Source: Mangifera indica
Taxonomy: Eukaryota; Streptophyta; Magnoliopsida; Sapindales; Anacardiaceae
Reading direction: 5' to 3'
NCBI RefSeq assembly: GCF_011075055.1
Contig: NC_058147.1
Coordinates: 10,664,001-10,728,000 of the forward strand
Length of the DNA stretch: 64,000 nt
In this document: positions 1-11,269 of the stretch, in pieces
How the letters are laid out: every line of letters starts with the position of its first letter
Numbering within the stretch: position 1 is the stretch's first letter
Translations under genes and position numbers: made by a program
The notes under the pieces: model-generated
What the model was told of the DNA's origin: nothing
Seen by the model: the letters and a program-made list of their open reading frames with translations, nothing else
The model's database searches: none

Positions 1-306
1 ATCATATTTGCAAGGTCTTTTCTACTATGCTTAACAATTGATTTACACCTTCCAGTAGGATCAGTAACAAGAGAGTTGTCAGGTGCATTTTGAAGAGGGC
101 TTGAACAAGAACTATCCAACTCCTGACTTGATTTATTACTTTCATCAACAGACAATTGCATCTGATTACTTCCTACCAGAGTTCCAGTATGAGGACCACT
201 TTCAGAAGATGTTAGTTTTTTAAAGGATTGAGAATTTTGCATGTTAACATCTTCAATATTTTTTCTTTTATTAACCAAAGAGTTTTCAGCAGACATTCCT
301 ATCAAA
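1..306 (-). CDS. First coding exon of an unidentified gene, probably of a hAT-type element; partial at window edge
   Basis: Reading down from an ATG at 296, the minus strand stays open for 98 codons to the window edge. The peptide starts MSAENSLVNKRKN, is rich in Ser, Asn and acidic residues, and has a short basic KRK patch. I recognise no domain in it. The ATG follows a good splice acceptor (TTTGATAG then GA-ATG), and a leader exon with a clean donor lies upstream at about 1791-2060. The whole unit begins just inside a hAT-like terminus ending at 2312 and points away from it. That is how a hAT transposase gene is usually placed, with a zinc finger or transposase domain in later exons outside this window. 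This is inference: no BED finger or hATC dimerisation motif is visible here. A host gene fused to a hAT end remains possible. Confidence 0.5.
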
Positions 307-1790
307 TAGTCCAAAATTTAGAATATAAGTTAATATAGAACATAAATATTAAAACCCATAATACGAATCACAATCAATAAACTTTACGTATACTAAAACT
401 AAGTTCAAAAAATTTAATGAAGCTTCTTTATCAAACTAGAATGTAATAGTTAAACATCAGACTTGAAGAATAATATTTATGTAGCTGCACAATAACCAGG
501 CCAAACATAAAAAAATTCTCATCTTTTTTTATTAAATTAACTCTCCTTAGAAAAAGCATAAAGATTGATCCTTTGATAGTGAAGTAAAAGTACCAAATCA
601 GTGGATCAGCTTTTGTATTCCCTTATTATCTACTGGTTTAGCAGTAAAGGAATTAGTCAAACCCCTATCACTTCTCAAAGAAATTAACACTAAGGACAAA
701 AAAACAAAACAGGATATCCACTAGGAATGGATTCAAACCGAACCAGCTCAAATTGGGCTTGATAGTTGATTCGAACAAACTGAGCTTAAACTGAAAATGG
801 ATCAGCTCATCAAGCTCAAGCCACATCTTGCAACCACATCAGAGCTAATAATAACCATTTCTCTTTCTAAATTTAAGTCCTGCATCGGTCGTTAGGGGAG
901 TTCGTAGATATTTAGTGCATTGTATTTTTAGTGTGTTGCCTTCGACCCATAAATCATCTGTCAAAAGCATAGCAGTTTCATGCATGCACCATTGCTGCTT
1001 TCATTCAATATGAAGTTTAGTTTAATCTGCCTTGTCTATATCACTTTAATGCAGCTATCTGGAAGCAACATAACCACTATGGAATCTAAGTAGATATTAT
1101 TGGGCTCAGGTCCGCATGGACTACAATTGGACTCCATGCAAAATAGGATCGGGTTTAATCTGAATTTCTAAGAATTGGATTTGCTTTTATTAAACAAATC
1201 AAATTTAAGTAAATCTAAATATTTAAATTCAAGCTAACTTAAATATACTTCAAAGTAAAATTATTTTTAAGTTTTAATTTATTGGTCTTGAATTGATTTT
1301 TTTATATTTAGATCGCTCTCAAATTAGGTCTCATTCAGACACAGCCCATATTGAATCTGGTTCTTATGCCATCAATAACAATAATTTCTTAAATTCATTA
1401 TTTCATTTGGCCACTTTGATAAAGCAGCACGAGCCTTGCAGCAAAGTTTATTTAACCCAAAGGGCAGCTAGTAACTATAAGTATGAATAATCATGATTTG
1501 GGTATGAATAATCATGATTTGGGACTACATTTGACAAACCAACCACTTCTTACTCAGCTTTACTGCAGTTGGTTGTGGTTGATTCAATTAATCCCTTGTA
1601 ATTATACTATACACCAAAACATCATCTCATGACACCAAAACAAGCTGGAACAAATTTCCACAGAAATGAAAAAGAAACAAAAAGGAAAAAGGAAACAAAA
1701 AGCAATACAACACAAAATTCAAACAATTTCCACATAAACGAAACAAAAAAGGAATATTCAGAAATACAACTTAGGGTTTGAAAATTTTAC
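307..1790 (-). other. Presumed 5'-UTR intron of the gene at the window start
   Basis: AT-rich sequence between a donor (AATATTAAG|GTAAAA, minus strand, at 1791/1790) and an acceptor just before the ATG at 296. Nothing coding is supported in it. At 721 a TAGGAATGG motif resembles a hAT end, but no partner end or target duplication was found. The 65-codon open frame at 1293-1490 looks like chance. Confidence 0.4.
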
Positions 1791-2060
1791 CTTAATATTG
1801 AGAAATTTTAGTCTGTGCTTTGTTTTAGCTTTGGCTAGGAGAGGGAGTGTGTGGCTGTGGAGAGAAAAATGGAAGCTTTGGCTGGGAGAGAGAGTGTGCA
1901 GCTGTCCTGTGGAATGAAAAATGGAAGCTTTGGCTGGGAGAGGGAGTGTGTGGCTGTGGAGTGAAAAATTGAAGGAAAAGGAGATTTAGATTTAGGGTTA
2001 AAAAGTGAGTGGTAATTTTGTAATAAAACTTATTAAAGTTATAGTTTTAGCAAATATATT
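1791..2060 (-). other. Probable non-coding leader exon with a three-copy internal repeat
   Basis: On the minus strand this stretch is pyrimidine-rich and ends in a good splice donor at 1791/1790. It carries three tandem copies of a roughly 46-53 bp unit (starting near 1828, 1874 and 1927 on the + strand) around GCTTTGGCTGGGAGAG. It lies between the hAT-like terminus and the first coding exon, so it is best read as a 5' UTR exon. The 5' boundary is a guess. Confidence 0.4.
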
Positions 2061-2312
2061 ATTATATAAGATTTAGGGGAAGGGGAAGGGGAAGGGGGGA
2101 GGGGAGGGGAGGAGGGGAGGGGTGGGCGGGGCGGGCGGCCGGGGTGGGTGGGCCGGGGATATGTGTATCCCCATCCCCTATCCGTCCTGGATTACGAAGA
2201 TTTTTTTCGTTCTCATCTCCGTCCCTTTCCCCGTTTTTATTAGAGAATTCCCTCCCCGTTAGGGTTGGGGAGGGTCAGGGCTCCTAAAATCGGGTCCAAG
2301 TTACCATTCCTA
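2061..2312 (-). mobile_element. hAT-like element terminus with G-rich subterminal tract
   Basis: Read on the minus strand from 2312, the sequence begins TAGGAATGGTAACTTGGACC and goes on through CCTCCCCAACC, a TCTAATA-AAAACGGGGA stretch, AATCTTCGTAATC and GGGGATACACATATCCCC. The same order of blocks occurs at 46151, 46471 and 47868, which begin TAGAGATGACAA or TAAAGATGACAA. The three downstream copies have 8-bp flanking repeats, as hAT elements do. The adjacent 8 bp here are GTTGCAGG; the other end would lie before base 1. The inner part (about 2075-2158) is almost pure G/A on the + strand. Confidence 0.6.
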
Positions 2313-2681
2313 GTTGCAGGTCCCTTTCAGTCTTATTAATGGAGAATCAAATCATATCTGCTGCATTATGCTGCACTAAATCTCAATGATTCAAACTTTT
2401 ATGTTTTCTAATCCTATTATATATATATTTTGCGTGGAACGCTTTATTTGATAGTTTTTTTTTTTTTTAATCTCAAATGCCTACAGTCCGATATAGTTTC
2501 CAATTTCGTGAGATTATGCTCAAAACTTGAAATCCTAAATAAATTTTGTTGAACGGTAGTACCCTACCCACTGAATGTTTCTTGAGAAGTGACAAATCGA
2601 CAAAAGTGACAACTTATATTTTGACTAGTGAAAAAGAATCCATTGATTAGAGAACATGTTCGACCAGTCGGCACTTTATGT
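2313..2681. other. Intergenic, nothing recognised
   Basis: AT-rich DNA between the hAT-like terminus and the CACTA element. It has a poly-T run near 2455-2468 and no supported gene. Confidence 0.5.
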
Positions 2682-4304
2682 CATTACAACAACAATTTAA
2701 TTTAAGAATAATTTTAATTTTGTTATAAAATATTATTTTTAAGAATAAAAATAAGATTTTATTTCTAAATGATTATTTTTTTAATTAACTGGAGACCCGT
2801 TTGTGTTTGTTGGACTTAGGAGACAAAATTTTAATTTCGTCTTTAATAAGGTAAAATTTATCTTCAAAGACAATTTTAATGTCGCCCCAAAGAGATAATT
2901 TAAGAGACAATTTTATTTTTACCCTAGAACGATAATTTTAGAAGACGACATCTTAATTTTATTCTAAAAAATATTAAATTTATTTTTATAGATGATTTTA
3001 ATTTCGTCTCAGAATGTCATTTTTAGTAACAATCTTATTTTTATTTCAGAATAATAATTTTAAGGGATTTTAATTTTGTCCTCAAAAATGTAGAATTTAT
3101 TTTTATAAACAATTTTAATTTCATCTTAAAATATTATTTTAGGGACAAAAAATTTTTAATTTCATCCCTAGTAAATTAAGATTTATTTTTAAGGATACTC
3201 TTAATGTCATCTCAAAATGATAATTTTAGTAAACAAAATCTTAATTTCGTCCCTAAAAACGTATAATTTATTTTTAAGAATGATCTTAATTACATCCAAT
3301 TAGGGGACAAAATATTCTAATTGTAACACATGATAGTTATATAATTAAATATTTTAATGATTATATTTTTGGATTTACAATATTTTGATAATATTTAGTT
3401 GTTAGTTGATTTGTAATAGTGACAATTTGATATGATTAATATTTTTTACGTAGTTGAAAATATGTTTTATATGAATTGTTTGATTTCGAGAATTAATATA
3501 ACTATAAATTTTAATTTATGATAAAAATTCTCGTATCAAATTCCTCGTATAAACAAGAATTGAAATTTTTTACCTCAATTCACAATGCAATCAAAGACGA
3601 AATTTTTGTCTTCAATTCATAATACAATCAAGGACATAAAAACTTGTCCATAATTCACCACTTAATCAAGGACAAAAAATTTTGTCTCTAATTCATTATA
3701 CAATTAAGGACAAAAAAGTCCTCAATTCTTTACACAATTAAGGATGAAATTTTTTTTAATTTATTAAATAATTAAGGGTGAAAAATTCTATTTGTAATTT
3801 ATTATACATTCAAAGACTAAAAATTTTGTCTCTAATTCAATGTAAAATCAAGGATGAAAAATTTTGTTCTTAATTCACTGCACATTCAAAGACAAAAAAA
3901 ATTGTCTTCAATTCAATGTATGATCAAGGACGAAAAATTTTGTCTCTTATTTATTATACATTTAAAAACAATAGAAATTGTCTCCAATTTATTGTACAAT
4001 TAAAGACGAAAATTTTTGTCCCTAAATGTGTTTTTTTTTTAATGAAATGGAATTATTTGAGACAAAATGTTATTATTTATAGATAAAAAATTTTGTTCCA
4101 AAATGTGTATTCTTTTATGATGAAACATTATTTTGACCACAATGATTGATTATTAAAGATAATTTCTTTTTTCGTGGTAGTACTCTTTGGAAACGCATAT
4201 TTTTTGACGATTTAATCTTTCATTATGATTGACTTTTTGGAACAAATTTTTGACATTTTGTGGGATGAAAAAATTTGTCACCTTCTATGAAATTTATTGT
4301 AGTG
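2682..4304. mobile_element. Non-autonomous CACTA (En/Spm-like) element with TGT target duplication
   Basis: The right end reads inwards as CACTACAATAAATTTCATAG. The left end reads CATTACAACAACAATTTAAT, so the CACTA signature survives with one change. Both ends are flanked by the same trinucleotide TGT (2679-2681 and 4305-4307), the 3-bp duplication typical of this superfamily. The interior has no coding frame. The left half repeats a motif like GACAATTTTAATTTCGTC. The right half (about 3570-4020) is a degenerate tandem array of ~38 bp with the core GGACAAAAAATTTTGTC. Such subterminal repeats are where En/Spm transposases bind in known elements. At 1.6 kb it would depend on an autonomous partner elsewhere. 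Confidence 0.8.
3570..4020. repeat. Subterminal tandem array of ~38 bp inside the CACTA element
   Basis: Repeated units of the form CAATTCA(N)ACAATCAAGGACAAAA, each holding a short palindrome AAAATTTTGTC, follow one another about every 38-40 bp with drift. The inverse motif (AATTTCGTC) recurs in the left half, so the two halves can pair imperfectly. Confidence 0.65.
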
Positions 4305-4329
4305 TGTCATCTACCCTCAATGGAAAGTA

Positions 4330-5240
4330 GTAACTTCTTTCCTAATTAGTCACAATCATAAACTTATCATTAATGTAATTATTTAGGAATTTAATGTTTG
4401 AATTTGAATTATAGATTTTTACGTGATAGCACTATAATCTCTTCTTTTTATCTTGCAAATATAAAAGATTAATAAGAAAAAAAGGGGAAGCATATGAATA
4501 TCAAAGTAGATGTTATAGAGCCAATCAAATTTATGTACTTTCATCCTAAGTTGTATTGTATTTATCATTTATAAAATGACGTTTATTCACATGTCATTCA
4601 AATGTATGTGTATGTATGTTTGATGAATGTCCTTAAATGGGTAGAATCATGATGAAGAGATTAATGCATAACTTGATCGTGAGAGCTCTATGAGAAAGGG
4701 CTGCTAAACGTAGGTATAATGGTTCTTATCTCTCTTATCTCTCATAGGACAAAGGTTTTTTTTTCTTAATTTAAAATTTTTCCACTATCATTATGTGCTT
4801 CTAATGCATGAAAAACCCTACAATGACACACAAATAGATATATGATATATCTATTGTGTAAAGATTAACCTTGTTCTGTCCTAAGTTTGACGACAAAGGC
4901 CCTTGGACCTACAATGACACACACAAATAGACATTTAATATCTCTTGTATCCATCCGCTTTCTAATCCCCTTTAGGGTACTCTTATGTAATCTTTGATTC
5001 ACTTCATTGGGACATTTTCTTGGAGTCATTGATATCAAAACCATTTTGTTCTAACTCTCTCTTTGAACTTATTATTATCACTATATTTGATATATGGATT
5101 CATTTGTCAAATCCTTATCATTGTTGTTATAGTAAATTTGCACATGATTCTAAATTGCATACATCAATTATGAACGTGAAATCTCATCAACAATTTGTAG
5201 TTATAATGTTGATAAAATTTCTTATCATCAGTTAATGTAA
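4330..5240 (+). repeat. LTR-like dispersed repeat, copy 1
   Basis: Parts of this segment (ATCATTAATGTAATTATT near 4370 and the block around 4960-5220 ending in TAAATTGCATACATCAATTA) match the same ordered blocks near 8490-9000 and 11510-11960. All three copies point the same way. Length and order suggest solo LTRs or LTR fragments, but I could not fix TG...CA ends or target duplications. The 71-codon open frame at 5020-5235 falls in the repeat and is not supported as a gene. Confidence 0.4.
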
Positions 5241-5290
5241 CTATTCCTAAATCTCGAGTTGTTTACCCTTGCCCAAGCTACCCTTGTGGC

Positions 5291-6312
5291 TAGCCTTGAA
5301 TATGAGCCAAGTCGACTCAGTCTCGAAAGTTGGTTCGGCTTAATTTAGTTCAGTCTGAATTTGTTTTTACAAACTCAAATCGAATCAGGGAGACAACCAT
5401 TAACTCAGCTCAGTCCTAGCAAAGCCATGGCTCGTTAGAGTCGGTTTGGAAGACTTTAAAAATTCATTATTATTAATATATTAACTTGACATTTTCTCTC
5501 TCATTTGTCTTCACTTTTCACACATGAAACCTCGACTTCTTCCACTGCCATTTCTTATCTTCAAACACACCCACAAATATCTCAACTTCTTCCACTACCA
5601 TTTCTTATCTTCAAAAACACCTACAAATATCTTACCTTCATTCAACCTCCATTGTCATTTCTTATCTTCAAACATCATCATTTTGAAACTCAAAACAAGC
5701 AAACAAACATAAATCCACCTTGATCTCTCTCCTTCTTTAGATATTTCTTCACATTGTCTTGTCAGAATAATAGTCATTACAACCATTGAAATTTCATCTC
5801 AACTGACCATTATTCTAATTATGTATCTCTCTTGTTGTCACCAACTGGTACGGTGCATCGTATTTTCATCTTCAACAATAAAAATCTAATTGAAGCCCTA
5901 ATATTTTTGTTTGTTAATTAATTCATTAGAGATTTATATTGGAGTTTGTTTGTTTATAGGTTTGGTGGTTGGCCATAAGATGTTCGTGGGTTGTTAGAAG
6001 ATTTAGATATCCTGTGTACATGATATCTTATTGTTGTTTTCTCGTGATTCCATTTATATTTTTGCCAAGTAAATTTTCTAACTTCATGAATCTAAACGTT
6101 TTGAGCATTTGTTTATGTGTTCTACAAATTAGATTTGGGTTTTAAAGTAACAAAAAACAAGTTTTTAAATTTGAGCTACAAATTGTTGTCACAAACTTAA
6201 ACCATATATTCGAGCTATGAACTTGAATTGAGCCACGAATCTCATTTTTATTTTTCAAACGGAACTCGAGTCAACCCATGTTCAGAGTTGATTCTGTTTG
6301 AATCCACCCCTA
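5291..6312. mobile_element. hAT-like element with diverged 8-bp target duplication
   Basis: The right end, read inwards from 6312, begins TAGGGGTGGATTCAAACAGA. The left end at 5291 begins TAGCCTTGAATATGAGCC and matches at about half the positions, including a shared ...TC-ACTC-G block. The flanking octamers are CTTGTGGC (5283-5290) and CTTGCAGC (6313-6320), 6 of 8 identical. The interior has a ~50-bp tandem repeat (near 5537, 5587 and 5648, around TTTCTTATCTTCAAA) that creates two overlapping spurious open frames. No transposase is visible. Confidence 0.55.
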
Positions 6313-7550
6313 CTTGCAGCAAGGACATAATCAACCCTCACTCGAGGCAAGGGAAGAATGAGTACACAAATATGTGAAATATCCAAAATGAAGAAAGCCC
6401 AAGTGAGTAGGTTAGCTATTATCATGTAGGATGCCTCAATATGCCCACGTGGAGCAATAATCTCATATTTTGCAATAGCAATGAAACCTACTCTCCCTAT
6501 CGATTGTCTTTAAAAGACAGAAATATGATTTTTTATTATGTCATCTTCTTTCGAAGAGGATTTAGACTTCAAACTTCTTTCTTATGCTATGGACAAGCAT
6601 ACCATGTGCATCATCAAGTTCTCACCTACACTAACAAACACATTAAGTTAGTTCACTCACAACTAAAGCTCTCAAAGGTAAGCGACTCACTGTCTTGTGA
6701 ACTGTTGTAGACACTCTTTCAATCAATCAATAAAATGAAGCTTTAATAGTATCAAAAGACTTATATATGCCTGAAGAACAAGAGCTTAGGCTAGTCGCTC
6801 TCCTTTTATAGCCACATCAAAGTAAATCAAAGATCAATCACAATCATTCAACACAATTCCTAGATACGTATCAACCATCTTATGAAGCAAATGGAGCACA
6901 TTCAATCAGATTTTTGGAGAAGTGGAACAATATGACCAAAGTGTGGCTTGAAGCGTGAAAAATAATAATTATGCTAGTCAAGGCATCACAAAGATATTGT
7001 AAAACTCTGAATTACTTAAATCAATTGAAGACAAAAATTCTTATCAATAAAATTTATTTGACAGAGCATATTGGCATGTACACTCGTCCAATGCTTAAGT
7101 AAATCATTGTGATTAAAATCATGAGCTTATCTTTAATCTATCCTTTTTTAAGGGACATAGTTCAAGCATATGGTCATTAGGGAGAATGTTTTGGTTACCT
7201 TCAGTTACGAGATTCTACACCTTGTTTTCGTTTTTCTTGCTTTGGAATTCAAAAAATTCGTGTTTATCACATTTAGTTAATGTTAAGGAGAGGCCATGAG
7301 AAAAATAGGATCGCGCTTATTATGTTAGAAATAAAAATTATTATTTTCTTTCGGTCTTTTTATATTTTCTCTTCTTTCTTAAATTATAAGTGTTCATTTT
7401 GTTTCAAGATTTTTTTACCTACAAAATTGTGAATATAAGTATGATATATTTAAGACAAACTTAGACAAACAAAATAAATGATACTTTGAAGGGGTTTAAC
7501 TAGTCATGCATGTGATAATTACGCATTATTTGTTGTTTTTTCTGTGTTTC
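6313..7550. other. Intergenic, nothing recognised
   Basis: AT-rich sequence without a supported gene or element. The 89-codon open frame at 6441-6710 has no recognisable domain, no good start context and no splice partners. Confidence 0.4.
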
Positions 7551-7556
7551 TAGATG

Positions 7557-8040
7557 ACCATATTTTAGTTTTCAAGTTTTCAAGTTTTCAAATATTGTTT
7601 TCAAACTTGATGATTGATATTATGAGTAATTATAGGGTTAATAAAGTGAAGAGAGTGCTAATGTGCTACAATAATACTATGTATACGACTTTATGCACAA
7701 ATAATGATATATTATTATGTGATTAGGTGTTATTTTATTTTTAATTTTTAATTATTCAACTACATAATAACATATCATTATTTATACAAAAATTGTGCAC
7801 AAAAGTTATGCACATAACCTTATTCATTATGCTAATGTGATGTTGTACAAAAAAAAAATTTGACATGATCATGAGTAATTATAAGGTTAATAAAAATAAC
7901 ACTTATGACGATAGAATATTTAATTTTAGCCCAAACTGGCATGTTTTTAGTTTTCAAGTTTTCAAATATTGTTTTCAAACATGATGAGTGATGTAATGAG
8001 TAATTATAGGGTTAATAAAGTGAAGAGAGAGCTAATGTGA
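7557..8040. repeat. Direct repeat of ~95 bp flanking a palindromic MITE-like segment
   Basis: The block TTCAAGTTTTCAAATATTG through GAGTAATTATAGGGTTAATA to GCTAATGTG occurs at about 7567-7664 and again at 7947-8040. Between them, about 7665-7835, lies a segment with inverted arms (TATGCACAAATAATGATAT against ATATCATTATTTATAC-AAAATTGTGCAC). Its layout resembles the MITE family listed below, although the sequence differs. There is no coding content. Confidence 0.5.
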
Positions 8041-8269
8041 TAGGAGGGTTTTTTTTTATAACTTTTTAAATTATGTGGCCCATTTGGAGAAGAATGAATG
8101 AACATATGAGATTTAATTTTAAAGGATTAGTAACATTTAAGACTAAAGAGTTAGCTTAAATAAATTTTGGGCTTGCATCTAGAAAAACCTGGCTCATTGG
8201 TGGAAATAATTGAATGTAAAAGATGTGACTTTATGACACTAATATATGATGAAACTTTTCTTTATCGAA

Positions 8270-9020
8270 TTTGCATGTATAACATCTATTAGGTTATGAT
8301 CAATGACTAGCTATAAGATTAACAACTAAACATATCTCCTACTTATCAATCATTCAGGAGAATGAATAAACCTTGTACTTAAAGACAGTAAGAAGAACTC
8401 TACAAGGTAATACATCTCAACAACATCAACAAGAGTTTTTTTCAATTCTTCCCTGTATGTACAAGCTGAAAATCTATCGTTTTCTGTCAAATCATAATCA
8501 TATCATTAATGTAATTATTCTATTTTAGTTCAATTATAATAAGAATAGATCTTGAAAATCATATGTGAATTTGGAATATCATTTTCAATTATTTAAGTAT
8601 GACTTCTTATATTTGTCCTATAAATATAAAAAACTAATATAGAGAAAACAAAGAGAGCGATACATATACACGGATACATGCACATTGAAAGAGAAATTTC
8701 TCCTAAGAATTATCCTCAGATAGAATAGAATACCTTTATAGATATCCAATTATTTTTCTTAAGACTTTTGTCCAAAATTGAGTCATTCTCATAATACATT
8801 TTATTATATCTACTTGATCAATAACATATGATGGAAGTAGATTTTCAACAATCGGATTGAACCATGTTAAAAACTCTTTGTCTTATTTTCTTTATATTTC
8901 TTTTATCTCTCATGGTTTTAGATATCTAGATTAATTAATTTATCCTTATCACTATTGTAATGTATATTACGTAAGATTTTAAATTACGTATATCAATCAG
9001 TGACAAAAGATTTCATTGAT
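8270..9020 (+). repeat. LTR-like dispersed repeat, copy 2
   Basis: Aligns in order with 11270-11965. Shared blocks are GGTTATGATCAATGACTAG, TCAATCATTC, AAGACAGTAAGAAGAACTC, ATGTAATTATTCTATTTTAG, a TATAAATATAAAA TATA-like block and TATATCAATCAGTGAC. About 700 bp with a central TATA box would suit an LTR, but the ends are not resolved. The copies have diverged strongly. Confidence 0.5.
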
Positions 9021-10270
9021 AGTTTGACACTAAAAGGAAGCCCTCGACCTTGTAGCATTGCAAACGTTCACCAATTGTCATTTTCTAGCATACCAATCTT
9101 TCTAGATAGCCCATGAAAGATGGCTTAGAATAGCTCTAGATGACAAGAGCTCTTCGAAATCCAACACCAACTTGGGACAGCCTAAGCTGCCATTGACAAT
9201 CAGCAAGCTACAATGGTTGAAGTGTATATTAGCCAACCTATGATACGGTTATGTAATCAAAATCAACTATGTTGATCTCTCCAACACCACCCAATAGACA
9301 TGTAATGCTAGCCCAATACCATTCCCATCATCAAGAGGCCTTGTTTCCACAAAGGAAACAATCGTAGAAGCATCTACTTCATGTCCAATTACCACTCATT
9401 TTCGTCGACAATGATGGCCACATAACACCACCAGAAAAAGGATCTAGGATCCCTTCTGATGTGCACCATCTCTTGGGCCTACGGTCTCCTAACAAAGACC
9501 TCTACAGTTAAGGAGACAAGAGAGTGCTCATGTGCATAAAACGTTCAACCCTAATCCCAAGGCACTAACATGCCAAGTAATGGTTCAAAACTGCTAAATG
9601 ACAGAATATGCAACCTCAACTACCCAACCTTAACCTTATAGGACATACAACCAAAATTCAACTGGGATAAAATTCTTTTTTCACCCATTTTAACTCATTT
9701 TAATTACGCATGATTAAGGAAAATATTTGGATAACACCGTCATCATAACCTTGAAGTATTTGGATGCGTATGAAATTCAGATAAATTGGGTTTATCCAAA
9801 TGGATAAAAATAAACCCGTTTGGATATCTTTGGCCCCATGTACGAATTGATTTAATGCTGGTTCTTGGAGACAAATTCTTGCTTGCTGTACTCATGAATT
9901 ACGGTTTAGTTCTTGCAAGAATTAGTCCTCGAACCTTGATGATTTGTGCACATGAATATGCATCTGTTAATGTGTGCTTTTATGCTGTAATTTCTTGGTT
10001 TCGTTCAGCACTTGCAAACAAAGTCAACCTCTGGAAATCTTGGGTTTAATTAACGGCTTAGATTTTCGGGGACTGGTTCGTGCGGTTTCATGTGTTAATG
10101 GGTTGATGCATGCTGAGTTTTTTTCCTTTTTTGAATGTAGGCGGGATGTAGTGACGTGGTTGATTATTAATAGGACATGCTGTGATTGTTTTCGATTTTT
10201 AAAACTTTTCCTTGTGCTTTAATTCATGAGTTGAAGCTGTGTAATATGTGCTGGAAAATTCCAGAGAGGA
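9021..10270. other. Intergenic, nothing firmly recognised
   Basis: 9040-9660 is less AT-rich than its surroundings but has no open frame of note. 9675-9757 (TTTTTTCACCCATTTTAACT onward, including ACGCATGATTAAGGAAAATA) recurs at 14505-14577. The overlapping open frames of 87 and 82 codons at 9786-10222 have no recognisable domain. Confidence 0.4.
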
Positions 10271-10275
10271 TAGGC

Positions 10276-10845
10276 CATGTTTTGGCTAGAAAATCCACCT
10301 ATCGGGGATGCCGATGAGCTTCTGAGAGGTTCCTCATAGGACATCCGCACGTGCTTTTGAACGTGATATGTTGGAGTTGCAAGTCCGGATGGGATTTATG
10401 GCCAAAAATTAATTAGGCTGCAAGTTGGCCCAAGAACCAACCTATAAAGAAAAATTAGGCCATTGTGTGACGCTGTTGGCTGGACGGCAGTCATGTTTGG
10501 GCCGGGAAATCCACCTACTGGGTATGTCGACAAGATTCCAATAGGTAGCTCATGGGACTACTGCACGCGCTTTTGAGCATGATGTGTTCGGGTTGCAAGA
10601 ACAGATTGGTTTTCTATTCTAGTGGAAAAATTAGTCCGCATGTTGTCTGAGAATCAGCCTATAAAGAGGACATGTTTTAGTTGGAAAATCTACCAACTGG
10701 GGAAACTAACAAGCTGTTTAGAGGATTCCCGTGAAAGTATCACACACGCTCTTAAGCATGATACATTCGAGTTATGATTCCAAATTAGATTTTGGGCTAA
10801 AAAGTAGGCTGCAAATTGTCCCAAGAGTTGGCCTAAAAATTCCTT
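10276..10845 (+). repeat. Three-copy tandem repeat of ~175-218 bp
   Basis: Copies start near 10276, 10494 and 10669 with CATGTTTTGGCTAGAAAATC and variants. Each continues through a CACACGC(T)CTT-GAGCATGAT block to a 'GGCTGCAA-TTG-CC-AAGA-C-GCCTA-AAA' block. Divergence is high, so the array is old. No open frame runs through it. Confidence 0.65.
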
Positions 10846-10934
10846 TTGTGACTGCCGATTCTTAATTTTTGAGAAATTTCTTTTCTTTTGTCATAAATAG
10901 ATTTTAAAATAAAATTTCATGTGTAATAAGAAAA

Positions 10935-11105
10935 ACAATAAAACTATGTGTACCCACTTTGGGTACACAAATGTGTACACATTTATATGTGTCATCATGT
11001 GATTGGATGATTTTGAATTAAGAATAAAACAATAACCAATCATATGATGACACATATGAGTATGTATACATTTGTGTACCCAAAGTGGGTACACATAGTA
11101 TTGCT
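10935..11105. mobile_element. Palindromic MITE, best-preserved copy
   Basis: The arms are nearly perfect inverted repeats: ACTATGTGTACCCACTTTGG on the left and its complement ending at about 11100. The inverted TGTGTCATCATGTGATTGG arms follow, and a short centre (TTTTGAATTAAGAATAAAAC) separates them. The 77-codon minus-strand open frame here is a by-product of the palindrome. Related copies lie at about 14340, 16940, 21115, 21516 and 29534. Confidence 0.75.
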
Positions 11106-11269
11106 CTAAGAAAAAATACACCAAACTTTAATCGATTTTAGTGATGTTCGGCCAAACTCCAATTGAAAAAAATCATATCACCCTATCAATTCATATATTC
11201 GACTACGTTTGAAGATGTGTTATACTTTGAAGAGAAAAAGAAATATATAGACATACATTGATTACACAT

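Noticed and set aside
721..1330. TAGGAATGG at 721 as the left end of a hAT element closing at 2312
   Set aside because: The octamer before it does not match GTTGCAGG after 2312, and the sequence inside does not match the family's subterminal blocks; the true left end is more likely outside the window.
5505..5723. Two overlapping open frames with repeated FLIFKHTHKYL-type peptides
   Set aside because: Produced by a ~50-bp tandem repeat inside the hAT-like element; both frames are open, as expected of a repeat, and neither has a domain.
9786..10222. Overlapping 87- and 82-codon open frames as a possible gene
   Set aside because: No domain, the two frames overlap without a splice solution, and the sequence runs into a tandem repeat.
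10891..11124. 77-codon minus-strand open frame
   Set aside because: Lies entirely in the palindromic MITE.
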